From: Streptococcus sp. SK643
GTDB taxonomy: Bacteria > Bacillota > Bacilli > Lactobacillales > Streptococcaceae
Reading direction: 5' to 3'
DNA length: 64,000 nt
NCBI RefSeq assembly: GCF_000259505.1
Contig: NZ_AJMM01000008.1
Span: 62,001-126,000, forward strand
The position numbers and the translations under genes are program-made. Within the stretch, counting starts at the first letter, position 1, and each line of letters begins with the position of its first letter. The notes below the pieces were generated by a model. It made no database searches, was not told the DNA's origin, and worked only from the letters and a program-made list of their open reading frames with translations. Of the stretch, positions 1-9,054 are shown piece by piece.

Positions 1-1
1 T

Positions 2-415
2 AAAACGAAGGGAGAAAGTAAGCAAGTTGCCGAAAAGAGAGCGCAAGAACTTTTAGAAAAAGTTGGTTTACCTGATAAGGCGAAGGCCTATCCTCAGAGT
101 TTGTCAGGTGGACAACAGCAACGGATTGCTATCGCCCGTGGCCTAGCTATGGAACCAGATGTCTTACTCTTTGATGAACCGACATCAGCTTTAGATCCAG
201 AGATGGTAGGTGAAGTACTAGGTGTTATGCAAGATCTTGCCAAATCTGGGATGACCATGGTGATTGTTACGCATGAAATGGGATTTGCTCGTGAAGTAGC
301 AGACCGAGTCATCTTTATGGCAGATGGAGTGGTGGTAGAAGACGGAACACCAGAACAAATTTTCGAACAGACCCATGAACAAAGAACCAAAGACTTTTTG
401 AGTAAGGTTTTGTAA
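2..415 (+). CDS. Polar amino acid ABC transporter ATP-binding protein (3' part)
   Basis: The gene enters the window in frame from base 2, so the N-terminus and Walker A are outside. The visible 137 residues contain the ABC signature LSGGQQQR, the Walker B stretch [12 protein letters not shown] and the H-loop region VTHEM, followed by the usual C-terminal [16 protein letters not shown] segment. This pattern is typical of GlnQ/HisP-type ATPases that energise uptake of polar amino acids. The signature and Walker B closely resemble those of the second importer ATPase in this window (21481-22224), so it belongs to the same subfamily. Substrate cannot be told from the ATPase. Identification as an ABC ATPase is secure; the amino acid assignment is family inference. 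Confidence 0.93.
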   Translation, partial: KTKGESKQVAEKRAQELLEKVGLPDKAKAYPQSLSGGQQQRIAIARGLAMEPDVLLFDEPTSALDPEMVGEVLGVMQDLAKSGMTMVIVTHEMGFAREVADRVIFMADGVVVEDGTPEQIFEQTHEQRTKDFLSKVL

Positions 416-544
416 AATAAGAGTTTTTTTAGAAAACTATCCATTACCATCTTTTATTTTAAAAATGAAGTAAACATGTTTAAAGGATTGAATTTTGATG
501 TATGTCGAAATCAATCCTTTTCTTTTACGTAGAATGGCGTAAAA

Positions 545-575
545 TTGTACAAAATAGTCCAAAAAATGGTATAAT
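545..575 (+). promoter_or_regulatory. Promoter of metK
   Basis: TTGTAC at 545-550 and TATAAT at 570-575 with a 19-nt spacer; TGG directly before the -10 makes it an extended -10 promoter, which can tolerate the long spacer. It lies just upstream of the SMK box. Confidence 0.6.
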
Positions 576-587
576 GATGTGGTTATA

Positions 588-677
588 TAGTCCCGATAAG
601 ATGGTAGGCATTCATCAATAGTTGTTTTCCTACCAGTACTTTGTAACTCTATAACACTATATTTAAGGGGGGACATT
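588..677 (+). promoter_or_regulatory. SMK box (SAM-III) riboswitch upstream of metK
   Basis: The leader holds the pieces of an SMK box: TCCCGA at 591-596, a hairpin GGTAGG/CCTACC (603-608 with 629-634), the conserved CTTTGTAAC at 639-647, and a G-rich Shine-Dalgarno GGGGGG at 667-672 just before the metK start at 681. In the known SMK box SAM binding pairs the CCC/AC segments with the Shine-Dalgarno and blocks translation. That the gene downstream makes SAM fits exactly. The match is by eye; covariance scoring against the SMK model would settle it. Confidence 0.85.
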
Positions 678-680
678 TTT

Positions 681-1871
681 ATGTCAGAACGTAAATTATT
701 CACGTCTGAATCTGTATCTGAGGGGCATCCAGACAAGATTGCAGACCAAATTTCAGATGCGATTTTGGATGCTATTTTAGCAAAAGATCCAGAAGCTCAC
801 GTTGCAGCTGAGACAGCTGTTTATACTGGTTCCGTCCATGTTTTTGGGGAAATATCTACAACTGCTTATGTAGATATCAATCGTGTGGTTCGTGATACCA
901 TTGCTGAGATTGGGTATACCAATACTGAGTATGGATTTTCTGCTGAAACGGTAGGAGTTCATCCATCACTCGTTGAGCAATCTCCAGATATTGCACAAGG
1001 TGTCAATGAAGCCTTGGAAGTTCGTGGAAATGCAGATCAAGATCCACTGGATTTGATTGGTGCTGGAGACCAAGGTCTCATGTTTGGATTTGCAGTTGAT
1101 GAGACTGAGGAGTTTATGCCATTACCAATTTCACTCAGTCATAAATTGGTTCGTCGTCTGGCAGAACTTCGTAAGTCGGGGGAAATTAGCTATCTACGTC
1201 CAGATGCTAAATCTCAAGTGACTGTTGAGTATGATGAAAATGACCGTCCAGTTCGTGTCGATACTGTTGTTATTTCAACTCAACACGATCCAGAAGTCAG
1301 CAATGAACAAATCCACGATGATGTCATTAAGAAGGTTATCAAAGAAGTGATACCAGCTTCTTACTTAGATGCGCAAACCAAATTCTTTATCAATCCAACT
1401 GGTCGCTTCGTTATTGGTGGACCTCAAGGAGACTCTGGTTTGACAGGTCGTAAGATTATCGTAGATACATATGGAGGCTATTCACGTCATGGTGGCGGGG
1501 CTTTTTCTGGTAAGGATGCGACTAAGGTTGACCGATCAGCCTCTTATGCAGCTCGTTATATTGCTAAAAATATCGTTGCAGCAGGTCTTGCTAAGAAAGC
1601 AGAAGTACAACTTGCTTATGCAATTGGTGTAGCACAACCAGTATCTGTCCGTATCGATACCTTTGGTACTGGAACGGTTGCTGAAAGTAAACTTGAAAAA
1701 GCAGCTCGTCAAATCTTTGACCTTCGTCCTGCAGGGATTATCAAAATGCTAGATCTCAAACGACCAATTTACCGTCAAACAGCGGCTTATGGTCATATGG
1801 GACGTACGGATATTGATCTCCCATGGGAGCGATTGGATAAAGTAGAAGCTTTGAAAGAAGCTGTTAAATAA
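681..1871 (+). CDS. metK: S-adenosylmethionine synthase
   Basis: Makes S-adenosylmethionine from methionine and ATP in the cytoplasm. The 396-residue length is normal. Family signatures are present: SEGHPDK at 13-19 (substrate histidine H16), the hexapeptide GAGDQG at 127-132, and the phosphate-binding GGGAFSGKD at 271-279. The start at 681 is fixed by the G-rich Shine-Dalgarno of the SMK box 8 nt upstream, so translation is probably repressed by its own product. It is monocistronic: a strong terminator follows directly. Nothing unusual in the protein. Confidence 0.98.
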   Translation: MSERKLFTSESVSEGHPDKIADQISDAILDAILAKDPEAHVAAETAVYTGSVHVFGEISTTAYVDINRVVRDTIAEIGYTNTEYGFSAETVGVHPSLVEQSPDIAQGVNEALEVRGNADQDPLDLIGAGDQGLMFGFAVDETEEFMPLPISLSHKLVRRLAELRKSGEISYLRPDAKSQVTVEYDENDRPVRVDTVVISTQHDPEVSNEQIHDDVIKKVIKEVIPASYLDAQTKFFINPTGRFVIGGPQGDSGLTGRKIIVDTYGGYSRHGGGAFSGKDATKVDRSASYAARYIAKNIVAAGLAKKAEVQLAYAIGVAQPVSVRIDTFGTGTVAESKLEKAARQIFDLRPAGIIKMLDLKRPIYRQTAAYGHMGRTDIDLPWERLDKVEALKEAVK

Positions 1872-1874
1872 CAC

Positions 1875-1903
1875 AAAAGGAGGACGATTTCCCTCCTTTT
1901 TTC
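1875..1903 (+). terminator. Rho-independent terminator after metK
   Basis: Nine-base stem AAAAGGAGG (1875-1883) with CCTCCTTTT (1892-1900) followed by T residues, directly after the metK stop codon. Confidence 0.85.
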
Positions 1904-1939
1904 ATTGAAATTATAGCTTAAATTTGATAAGATAGTCTT

Positions 1940-3331
1940 ATGAATAAAAGTAGAATCAAACGTGTAAACCACGGTAAAAAAAGAATAGCCTTACTAGCCT
2001 TGGTGAGTCTGTTATCAGTTAGTATTTGTATTCTAGGATCAATGATTGGTTATAAATTGTACACAAAACAAAGTTTTGAACAAAAGATTGAAAGTATAAA
2101 ACAAGAAAAAGAGGCTCAATTTAGTCAAGGGAATCAAAAAGATCATTTTCGCAAGGGCAAAGCTGAAGTAGTTGCATATTATCCTCTAAATGGTGGCCAA
2201 GTGGTTACGTCTCTCAAAGGAATTATGACACAAGATATCAAAGAAAAATTAGAAGATAAGGATACCCTTGTTTTTTATTATACAGAGAAACAGAATTCTG
2301 CTTTAAAAGGAATTAGTGATCATAATGTTACCAAACAAGTATACGATTTAGCGTCTTTTAAAGTTGAGGAAACTGAAAAAACTACACTTGCAAAGTTCCA
2401 TTTGAATGAAGAAGGAAAATCTTTTACCATTGATCAACTGTTTTTAGATACGATTAAAGCCAAGGAAGTCTTCTTAAAAGAAATTAATGCATTCTTAATA
2501 GACAAGAAATTGGATCAAGAAAAGATTGATCAGCTTGTTAAAGAATTTTCAGATAAAGAAATTTCTACCTGGAATTTTGATTATAAGGATAGCCAGATTA
2601 TCCTTTTCCCAAATCAGAAAGTTGAAAGTATAGACGAGATTCCTTTACCTGTGTCCGCTTTCTTTAATGTTTTACAATCTTCGTATCTGCAAGACAAGGA
2701 TGCAGAACTTTATAAGGCTTATTTTGAGAAGAAAAATCAAAAAGTAGTTGCATTGACCTTTGATGATGGTCCAAATCCTTCAACTACAAATCAGGCTCTA
2801 GACATACTCTCTAAGAATGGAATTAAAGCTACTTTCTTTGTGTTAGGTAAAAATATTTCTGGAAATGAAGAGATATTAAAACGAATGAAAAAGGATGGGC
2901 ATGTTATTGGAAATCATAGTTGGAGCCATCCAGTACTCTCAAAACTTTCTCTTGATGAGGCGAAAAAACAAATTACTGACACTGAGGATGCTTTAATAAA
3001 AGTTTTAGGATCTAGTTCTAAACTTATGCGCCCTCCATATGGAGCGATCACAAATGATATCCGAAATAGTTTAGATTTGAGTTTTATTATGTGGGATGTA
3101 GATAGTCTGGATTGGAAGAGTAAGAATGAAACATCCATCTTGACGGAGGTACAAAGACAGGTTCGTAGCGGATCTATTGTGTTACTGCATGATATTCATG
3201 GTGAAACTGTCAATGCCTTACCAAAGATTATTGACTATCTGAAAGGACAAGGATATAGTTTCGTAACAATTCCAGATTTGTTGGATACACGTTTGAGACC
3301 CCACCAACTTTTCTATAGTCGTGATCAGTAA
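1940..3331 (+). CDS. pgdA: Peptidoglycan N-acetylglucosamine deacetylase
   Basis: Membrane-anchored polysaccharide deacetylase that removes acetyl groups from GlcNAc in peptidoglycan, which protects against lysozyme. An N-terminal transmembrane anchor (about residues 17-40) is followed by a long extracytoplasmic linker domain and the C-terminal NodB domain. NodB motif 1 TFDDGPN is at 273-279 with the catalytic base D275; motif 2 HSWSH gives the metal ligands H326 and H330; RPPYG and LLHDIH follow. Length (463) and the positions of these catalytic residues are the same as I recall for pneumococcal PgdA, while the linker sequence is diverged. It stands alone between metK and an aldo/keto reductase. 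Confidence 0.95.
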   Translation: MNKSRIKRVNHGKKRIALLALVSLLSVSICILGSMIGYKLYTKQSFEQKIESIKQEKEAQFSQGNQKDHFRKGKAEVVAYYPLNGGQVVTSLKGIMTQDIKEKLEDKDTLVFYYTEKQNSALKGISDHNVTKQVYDLASFKVEETEKTTLAKFHLNEEGKSFTIDQLFLDTIKAKEVFLKEINAFLIDKKLDQEKIDQLVKEFSDKEISTWNFDYKDSQIILFPNQKVESIDEIPLPVSAFFNVLQSSYLQDKDAELYKAYFEKKNQKVVALTFDDGPNPSTTNQALDILSKNGIKATFFVLGKNISGNEEILKRMKKDGHVIGNHSWSHPVLSKLSLDEAKKQITDTEDALIKVLGSSSKLMRPPYGAITNDIRNSLDLSFIMWDVDSLDWKSKNETSILTEVQRQVRSGSIVLLHDIHGETVNALPKIIDYLKGQGYSFVTIPDLLDTRLRPHQLFYSRDQ

Positions 3332-3337
3332 AACACT

Positions 3338-3360
3338 AAATCTAAAGAGATTTGTTTTCT
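3338..3360 (+). terminator. Weak terminator-like hairpin after pgdA
   Basis: AAATCT (3338-3343) pairs with AGATTT (3348-3353), then a T-rich run. The stem is short and AT-rich, so termination may be partial. Confidence 0.4.
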
Positions 3361-3406
3361 TTGAGAACTAATTTCTTTGGATTTTTTTATCCAGAAAGGA
3401 AATATG

Positions 3407-4249
3407 ATGAAATACTACACCTTAAATAATGGAGTTTCAATTCCAGTTTTGGGATTTGGAACTTGGAAAGCTGAAAATGGAGAGATTGCATACCAAGCAG
3501 TTTTAGAGGCTTTAAAGGCAGGCTATCGGCATATCGATACGGCTGCTATCTATAAAAACGAAGAAAGCGTTGGTCGTGCTATTCAAGATAGTGGCATTCC
3601 GAGGGAGGAAATTTTTGTAACCAGTAAACTCTGGAATACAAATCACAACTATGAGCAGACTCGTCAGGCTTTTGAAGAATCTTTGGAGAAACTTGGTTTG
3701 GAATATTTGGATTTGTATTTGATTCATTGGCCGAACCCAAAACCGCTCAGAGAAAATGACCAATGGAAAATCCGAAATGCGGAAGTTTGGAGAGCTATGG
3801 AAGACCTCTATCAAGAAGGTAAAATACGTGCTATCGGAGTTAGTAATTTTCTTCCCCATCATTTGGCTTCCTTGCTTGAGACAGCACAAATCCTCCCAGC
3901 GGTTAACCAAGTTCGTTTGGCACCAGGAGTCTACCAGAAAGAAGTGGTAGACTATTGTAGGAGCAAAGATATTCTATTAGAAGCCTGGGGACCTTTTGGA
4001 CAAGGAGAATTATTTGATAAGGAAGAGGTAAAAGAAATTGCAGCTAGACATGGAAAATCTGTAGCTCAAATTGCACTAGCTTGGAGTTTGGCAGAAGGAT
4101 TTTTACCGCTTCCAAAATCTATCACAGCAACTGGTATTCAGGCTAATCTTGATTGCTTTGGAATTGAACTTAGTCAGGAAGAGCGAGAAACCCTAAAAAC
4201 GATAGCTGTTCAGTCGGGTGCTCCAAGAGTTGATGACATGGATTTCTAG
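3407..4249 (+). CDS. Aldo/keto reductase
   Basis: NADPH-dependent reductase of the aldo/keto reductase superfamily (2,5-diketogluconate reductase-like), a cytoplasmic TIM barrel. The catalytic tetrad is visible: Asp and Tyr in RHIDTAAIYKNE, Lys in TSKLW and His in LIHWPNP. The NADP-binding region near the C-terminus reads LPKSIT. I chose the ATG at 3407 because AGAAAGGA lies 6 nt upstream and the protein then begins MKYYTLNNG, as in relatives; an in-frame ATG at 3404 would also work. Physiological substrate unknown. It precedes the glycine T-box operon and is probably transcribed separately. Confidence 0.92.
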   Translation: MKYYTLNNGVSIPVLGFGTWKAENGEIAYQAVLEALKAGYRHIDTAAIYKNEESVGRAIQDSGIPREEIFVTSKLWNTNHNYEQTRQAFEESLEKLGLEYLDLYLIHWPNPKPLRENDQWKIRNAEVWRAMEDLYQEGKIRAIGVSNFLPHHLASLLETAQILPAVNQVRLAPGVYQKEVVDYCRSKDILLEAWGPFGQGELFDKEEVKEIAARHGKSVAQIALAWSLAEGFLPLPKSITATGIQANLDCFGIELSQEERETLKTIAVQSGAPRVDDMDF

Positions 4250-4265
4250 AAAATCATAAAAAGAA

Positions 4266-4294
4266 TTGTACATCTGTTTGTTTTTTGCTATAAT
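4266..4294 (+). promoter_or_regulatory. Promoter of the glycine T-box operon
   Basis: TTGTAC (4266-4271), 17-nt spacer, TATAAT (4289-4294) with an extended TGC. It drives the leader that follows. Confidence 0.8.
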
Positions 4295-4299
4295 AGTCA

Positions 4300-4488
4300 A
4301 CAGGAAAGAAAGTCTTATGGCGTTCTTGAAGCGAGCTTGGGATAGTGGGAGCCAAGTAGGGCAAAATAAAGAACTGGCGCTTTCTGTCGTATTTTCAAAA
4401 TCAATGAAGTAATAAATTAGGGTGGAACCGCGTTTCTGACGCCCCTAGGTTAAATCAACCTAGGATTGTCGGACGCGGTTCTTTCGCT
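4300..4488 (+). promoter_or_regulatory. T-box leader, glycine specifier
   Basis: The T-box core AGGGTGGAACCGCG is at 4419-4432. A terminator arrangement follows: CCTAGGTT/AACCTAGG inside a longer helix closed by AACCGCG and CGCGGTT, ending in a T-rich tract by 4488. Stem I ends near GAACTGGCGC; the likely specifier is GGC at 4376-4378, which reads Gly and fits glyQS downstream. In this family uncharged tRNA-Gly binds the specifier and T-box and stabilises the antiterminator. The specifier choice is my reading of the expected position, not a computed fold. Confidence 0.93.
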
Positions 4489-4521
4489 TATTCAGTCTAT
4501 TATGTGAAAGAAAGGAGAGAC

Positions 4522-5283
4522 GTGGAAAACTTTTATCTTGTAAAAGACGATAGTCAACTAGCTGCATTTCGAGATTTTGTAGTAAGAAATACTGAAAAGT
4601 TGAAAGATTATCAATCTTTTTTAAAAAATGAACTTGCAGTCTGTGATTTACCGCAAGCCGTTATTTGGTCAAGTTTTAATGCTGCCACACAGATTATTAG
4701 GGAAAGTGCTGTTCCAGCCTATACAAATAATAGACGAATGGTTATGACGCCTGATTTAGCTGTTTGGAAAGAGTTGTATTTGTATCAGTTGATGGACTAC
4801 GAGTGTTCTCAGCAAACTCAAGCAATAGAAAGTCACTATCATTCTTTATCTGAAAATTTTCTCTTACAGATTGTAGGACATGAGTTAGCTCATTGGTCGG
4901 AGCATTTTTTAGATGATTTTGATGATTACGACTCTTATATCTGGTTCGAAGAGGGGATGGTTGAATATATTAGTCGCAAGTATTTCTTAACAGAAGAGGA
5001 ATTTCAAGCGGAAAAAATTTGTAATCAATCTCTCGTAGAACTTTTTCAGAAGAAGTATGGTTGGCATTCATTGAATGATTTTGATTCTTCGACTTATGAT
5101 AAGAATTATGCAAGTATTTTTTACGAATACTGGCGTAGTTTTTTGACAATAGATAAGTTGGTAGAAAATCTAGGTAGTGTACAAGCGGTTTTCGATTCTT
5201 ATCATTTATGGGCAAATACAGATAAAACTCTTCCCTTGTTAAATTGGTTTGTTCAGCAGAAATTAATTGAAAAAGAAATATAA
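4522..5283 (+). CDS. HExxH protein of unknown function, first gene of the glyQS operon
   Basis: First gene behind the glycine T-box, 253 residues, no signal peptide. It holds HELAH at 120-124, the HExxH zinc motif, and WFEEGMVEYI at 141-150, where a Glu about 20 residues downstream of the second His could be the third ligand, as in gluzincin peptidases. This suggests a soluble zinc metallopeptidase, but I recognise no named family. The start is the GTG at 4522, which has AAAGGAGAG just upstream; an in-frame GTG at 4504 lacks one. Its place between the T-box and glyQ means it is made under glycine-tRNA starvation. A role in freeing glycine from peptides is speculation. Confidence 0.85.
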   Translation: MENFYLVKDDSQLAAFRDFVVRNTEKLKDYQSFLKNELAVCDLPQAVIWSSFNAATQIIRESAVPAYTNNRRMVMTPDLAVWKELYLYQLMDYECSQQTQAIESHYHSLSENFLLQIVGHELAHWSEHFLDDFDDYDSYIWFEEGMVEYISRKYFLTEEEFQAEKICNQSLVELFQKKYGWHSLNDFDSSTYDKNYASIFYEYWRSFLTIDKLVENLGSVQAVFDSYHLWANTDKTLPLLNWFVQQKLIEKEI

Positions 5284-5301
5284 AAACTAAAGGAGTAAAC
5301 A

Positions 5302-5379
5302 ATGTCTAAAAAATTGACATTTCACTGCGTCAGTGGCAGAGACCTCCTTACAGTCGGGCTGCCCCACGCTCAACACTAG
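5302..5379 (+). other. 25-codon decoy reading frame duplicating the glyQ start
   Basis: AAAGGAGTAAACA-ATG followed by codons for MSKKLTF matches the true glyQ start at 5476, then runs into structured sequence and stops at TAG 5377-5379. It has a better Shine-Dalgarno context than many genes here, so it is probably translated. It looks like a partial duplication of the glyQ translation start around an insertion, or a short leader peptide. Confidence 0.6.
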
Positions 5380-5441
5380 AGTGCCTGAGCTAGACGCAGT
5401 ACTAACTCGTCTTGCCTCGTATGATCGACGAGGCAGACTCG
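5324..5441 (+). repeat. Structured insert upstream of glyQ
   Basis: Outer arms ACTGCGTC (5324-5331) and GACGCAGT (5393-5400) enclose two hairpins (GTGGCAG with CTGCCCCAC; GCTCA with TGAGC), a three-way-junction-like layout. A second hairpin follows, about 15 bases at 5406-5420 with 5428-5441. The segment is G+C-richer than its surroundings. Family not recognised. Confidence 0.65.
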
Positions 5442-5475
5442 TGTCGCAAGTAATTTATATAAAAAGGAGTAAATA

Positions 5476-6393
5476 ATGTCTAAAAAATTGACTTTCCAGG
5501 AAATCATCCTTACTTTGCAACAATTTTGGAATGACCAAGGTTGTATGCTTATGCAGGCTTATGACAATGAAAAAGGTGCGGGAACAATGAGTCCTTACAC
5601 TTTCCTTCGTGCTATCGGTCCTGAGCCATGGAATGCGGCTTATGTAGAACCATCACGTCGTCCTGCTGACGGTCGTTACGGGGAAAACCCGAACCGTCTT
5701 TACCAACACCACCAATTCCAAGTGGTCATGAAGCCTTCTCCATCAAATATTCAAGAACTTTACCTTGAGTCTTTGGAAAAATTGGGAATCAATCCTATGG
5801 AACATGATATTCGTTTTGTTGAGGATAACTGGGAAAATCCATCAACTGGTTCAGCAGGTCTGGGTTGGGAAGTTTGGCTTGATGGGATGGAAATTACTCA
5901 GTTCACTTATTTCCAACAAGTCGGTGGTTTGGCAACTGGCCCTGTGACGGCGGAAGTTACTTATGGTTTGGAACGTTTGGCTTCTTACATCCAAGAGGTT
6001 GACTCTGTTTACGATATTGAGTGGGCTGATGGTGTAAAATACGGAGAAATCTTCATCCAGCCTGAGTACGAGCACTCAAAATATTCATTTGAAATTTCAG
6101 ATCAAGAAATGTTGCTGGAAAACTTTGATAAGTTTGAAAAAGAGGCTGGTCGTGCTTTGGAAGAAGGATTAGTGCACCCTGCCTATGACTATGTTCTCAA
6201 ATGTTCACATACCTTTAACCTGCTTGATGCGCGTGGTGCCGTATCTGTAACAGAGCGCGCAGGCTATATCGCTCGTATTCGTAACCTAGCCCGTGTCGTA
6301 GCCAAAACCTTTGTGGCAGAGCGCAAACGCCTAGGCTACCCACTTTTAGATGAAGAAACACGAGCTAAACTCTTAGCAGAAGACGCAGAATAA
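5476..6393 (+). CDS. glyQ: Glycyl-tRNA synthetase alpha subunit
   Basis: Catalytic alpha chain of the bacterial alpha2beta2 glycyl-tRNA synthetase; activates glycine and charges tRNA-Gly with the beta chain. The 305-residue sequence opens with the family-typical [14 protein letters not shown] and contains the class II region around [15 protein letters not shown] and [18 protein letters not shown]. The start at 5476 has AAAAAGGAG 8 nt upstream. It is the second gene of the T-box operon and is separated from glyS by 211 nt of structured sequence, whereas such subunit pairs are often closely spaced. A near copy of its RBS and first seven codons lies at 5291-5322. Confidence 0.98.
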   Translation: MSKKLTFQEIILTLQQFWNDQGCMLMQAYDNEKGAGTMSPYTFLRAIGPEPWNAAYVEPSRRPADGRYGENPNRLYQHHQFQVVMKPSPSNIQELYLESLEKLGINPMEHDIRFVEDNWENPSTGSAGLGWEVWLDGMEITQFTYFQQVGGLATGPVTAEVTYGLERLASYIQEVDSVYDIEWADGVKYGEIFIQPEYEHSKYSFEISDQEMLLENFDKFEKEAGRALEEGLVHPAYDYVLKCSHTFNLLDARGAVSVTERAGYIARIRNLARVVAKTFVAERKRLGYPLLDEETRAKLLAEDAE

Positions 6394-6604
6394 AGAGAGT
6401 GACAAATTACGAAAATGGGCGAACAGTGTGAGCCCTGAACCAGTTGCCGCAGTGATTAAGGTATCCTTAGTGAAGCTAAGGATACTAGGCAAAATTGGAG
6501 ACTTTGGGCTCCAATTTTAGCAATGAAACAACGAAGTTGGTTGCTTGCGTGCCAATCACATAAGGCAAACTGGAAAATAAAAAGATACTTTTCGGAGAAA
6601 AAAC
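6394..6604 (+). repeat. Multi-branched structured spacer between glyQ and glyS
   Basis: Nested pairing: CAGTTGCC (6441-6448) with GGCAAACTG (6564-6572); TGATT (6453-6457) with AATCA (6554-6558). Inside sit three hairpins: GTATCCTTAG/CTAAGGATAC (6461-6470, 6476-6485), AAAATTGGAG/CTCCAATTTT (6491-6500, 6509-6518) and GCAA..CAAC/GTTG..TTGC (6520-6544). No T-run follows, so it is not a terminator. glyS has its own CGGAG upstream of its ATG. Confidence 0.6.
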
Positions 6605-8641
6605 ATGACAAAAAACTTATTAGTAGAACTCGGTCTTGAAGAATTACCAGCCTATGTTGTCACACCAAGTGAAAAACAACTAGGCGAAAAAATGGCAGCC
6701 TTCCTCAAGGAGAACCGTCTGTCTTTTGAAGCTATTCAGACCTTCTCAACACCACGTCGTTTGGCTGTTCGTGTAACTGGTTTATCAGACAAACAGGCTG
6801 ATTTGACAGAAGATTTCAAGGGTCCAGCAAAGAAAATCGCCTTGGATAGTGATGGAAACTTCACCAAAGCAGCTCAAGGATTTGTCCGTGGGAAAGGCTT
6901 GACTGTTGAAGATATCGAATTCCGTGAAATCAAGGGTGAAGAATATGTCTATGTCACTAAGGAAGAAATTGGTCAACCAGTTGAATCTATCATTCCTGGT
7001 GTTGTGGATGTCTTGAAGTCACTGACTTTCCCTGTCAGCATGCACTGGGCTGGTAATAGCTTTGAGTATATTCGTCCTGTTCACACTTTAACCGTTCTTT
7101 TGGACGAGCAAGAATTTGATTTGGATTTCCTTGATATCAAGGGTGATCGTGTCAGCCGTGGTCATCGTTTCTTGGGACAAGAAACTAAGATTCAGTCAGC
7201 ATTGAGCTATGAAGAAGACCTTCGTGCACAGTTTGTAATCGCAGATCCACGTGAACGTGAGCAAATGATTGTTGACCAAATTAAGGAAATTGAGGCAAAA
7301 CATGGTGTAGGTATTGAAATTGATGCGGATTTGCTGAACGAAGTCTTGAACTTGGTTGAATACCCAACTGCCTTTATGGGAAGTTTTGATGCCAAATACC
7401 TTGACGTTCCAGAAGAAGTTTTAGTCACTTCGATGAAGGAACACCAACGTTACTTTGTTGTCCGTGATCAAGATGGCAAACTCTTGCCAAACTTTATTTC
7501 AGTCCGTAACGGAAACGCAGAGCATTTGGAAAATGTCATTAAAGGAAATGAAAAAGTCTTAGTAGCTCGCTTAGAAGACGGTGAATTCTTCTGGCGTGAA
7601 GACCAAAAATTGGTGATTTCTGACCTTGTTGAAAAATTAAACAATGTCACTTTCCACGAGAAGATTGGTTCCCTTCGTGAACACATGATTCGTACGGGTC
7701 AGATTGCTGTACTTTTGGCAGAAAAAGCAGGTTTATCAGCTGATGAAACAGTTGACCTAGCTCGTGCAGCTGCTATTTACAAGTTTGACTTGTTGACAGG
7801 TATGGTTGGTGAATTTGACGAGCTCCAAGGAATTATGGGTGAGAAATATGCTCTTCTTGCTGGTGAAACTTCAGCAGTGGCAGCTGCTATTCGTGAACAC
7901 TACATGCCTACATCAGCCGAAGGAGAACTTCCAGAGAGCAAGGTAGGTGCAGTGCTTGCTATTGCAGACAAATTGGATACGATTTTGAGTTTCTTCTCAG
8001 TAGGCTTGATTCCATCAGGTTCTAATGACCCTTATGCCCTTCGTCGCGCGACTCAAGGTGTGGTTCGTATCTTGGATGCCTTTGGTTGGCACATTGCTAT
8101 GGATGAGCTGATCGATAGCCTTTATGATTTGAAATTCGACAGCTTGACTTATGAAAATAAGACAGAGGTTATGGACTTTATCAAGGCTCGTGTTGATAAG
8201 ATGATGGGCTCTACTCCAAAAGATATCAAGGAAGCCGTTCTTGCAGGATCAAACTTTGTTGTGGCGGATATGTTGGAAGCAGCAAGTGCTCTCGTAGAAG
8301 CAAGCAAGGAAGAAGACTTCAAACCATCTGTTGAATCACTTTCTCGTGCCTTTAACTTGGCTGAGAAGGCAGAAGGAGTTGCTACAGTTGATTCAGCACT
8401 TTTTGAAAATGACCAAGAAAAAGCTTTGGCAGAAGCAGTAGAAACACTTGTATTATCAGGTTCTGCAAGTCAGCAATTGAAGCAACTCTTTGCGCTTAGT
8501 CCACTTATTGATAATTTCTTTGAGAATACCATGGTAATGGCAGAAGATCAGGCTGTTCGTCAAAATCGTTTGGCTATCTTGTCTCATTTAACCCAAAAAG
8601 CAGCTAAACTTGCACGTTTTAACCAAATCAATACCAAATAA
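6605..8641 (+). CDS. glyS: Glycyl-tRNA synthetase beta subunit
   Basis: Beta chain of the tetrameric glycyl-tRNA synthetase, needed for tRNA-Gly recognition. At 678 residues it has normal length. It begins with the family-typical [16 protein letters not shown] and contains the conserved region [10 protein letters not shown] and an HD-like central part ([16 protein letters not shown]), with the anticodon-binding C-terminal domain ([19 protein letters not shown]). It is downstream of glyQ in the T-box operon. The start has CGGAG at 6593-6597. Nothing odd in the protein. Confidence 0.98.
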   Translation: MTKNLLVELGLEELPAYVVTPSEKQLGEKMAAFLKENRLSFEAIQTFSTPRRLAVRVTGLSDKQADLTEDFKGPAKKIALDSDGNFTKAAQGFVRGKGLTVEDIEFREIKGEEYVYVTKEEIGQPVESIIPGVVDVLKSLTFPVSMHWAGNSFEYIRPVHTLTVLLDEQEFDLDFLDIKGDRVSRGHRFLGQETKIQSALSYEEDLRAQFVIADPREREQMIVDQIKEIEAKHGVGIEIDADLLNEVLNLVEYPTAFMGSFDAKYLDVPEEVLVTSMKEHQRYFVVRDQDGKLLPNFISVRNGNAEHLENVIKGNEKVLVARLEDGEFFWREDQKLVISDLVEKLNNVTFHEKIGSLREHMIRTGQIAVLLAEKAGLSADETVDLARAAAIYKFDLLTGMVGEFDELQGIMGEKYALLAGETSAVAAAIREHYMPTSAEGELPESKVGAVLAIADKLDTILSFFSVGLIPSGSNDPYALRRATQGVVRILDAFGWHIAMDELIDSLYDLKFDSLTYENKTEVMDFIKARVDKMMGSTPKDIKEAVLAGSNFVVADMLEAASALVEASKEEDFKPSVESLSRAFNLAEKAEGVATVDSALFENDQEKALAEAVETLVLSGSASQQLKQLFALSPLIDNFFENTMVMAEDQAVRQNRLAILSHLTQKAAKLARFNQINTK

Positions 8642-8683
8642 AATCTGTTAAACGGATAAAATCTTATCATAAAGGAGAGAAAC

Positions 8684-8941
8684 ATGGATCCTAAAAAACT
8701 TGATCGTATTAACGAGCTTGCTAAAAAGAAAAAAACAGAAGGCTTGACCCCAGAAGAAAAAGTAGAACAAGCCAAACTACGTGAGGAGTACATCGAAGGT
8801 TATCGTCGTTCTGTTCGCCATCACATTGAAGGAATTAAAATTGTGGATGAAGAAGGAAACGATGTTACACCAGAAAAACTACGCCAAGTCCAACGTGAAA
8901 AAGGTTTACATGGCCGTAGTCTCGATGATCCAAATTCATAA
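8684..8941 (+). CDS. DUF896 (UPF0291) small protein
   Basis: 85-residue, highly charged helical protein of the DUF896 family (B. subtilis YnzC type). The diagnostic start [21 protein letters not shown] followed by [20 protein letters not shown] is clear. The role is not established; some members have been linked to the SOS-related yneA operon in Bacillus, which does not apply here. It is the last gene of the glycine operon, 42 nt after glyS, with GGAGAG before the ATG. Confidence 0.9.
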   Translation: MDPKKLDRINELAKKKKTEGLTPEEKVEQAKLREEYIEGYRRSVRHHIEGIKIVDEEGNDVTPEKLRQVQREKGLHGRSLDDPNS

Positions 8942-8983
8942 TAAATATTCTTTCTTTTAACAAAGATAGATGAAATAATAATC

Positions 8984-9017
8984 AAAAGACTAGCAGTTTG
9001 TGTTTGCTAGTCTTTTT
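8984..9017 (+). terminator. Terminator of the glycine operon
   Basis: Stem AAAAGACTAGCA (8984-8995) with TGCTAGTCTTTT (9005-9016) and a T-run. Confidence 0.85.
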
Positions 9018-9022
9018 GGCTC

Positions 9023-9046
9023 TAAAAAAGGAACCAAGATGGTTCC
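9023..9046 (-). terminator. Terminator of the flavin redox block (minus strand)
   Basis: GGAACC (9030-9035) and GGTTCC (9041-9046) form a hairpin; read on the minus strand it is followed by a run of Ts (9024-9029). It faces the glycine-operon terminator in a convergent gap. Confidence 0.7.
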
Positions 9047-9054
9047 TAAAATGA

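Noticed and set aside
94-450. Long open frame on the minus strand opposite the ABC ATPase
   Set aside because: It mirrors a conserved coding region and has no Shine-Dalgarno; codon use fits the plus-strand gene.
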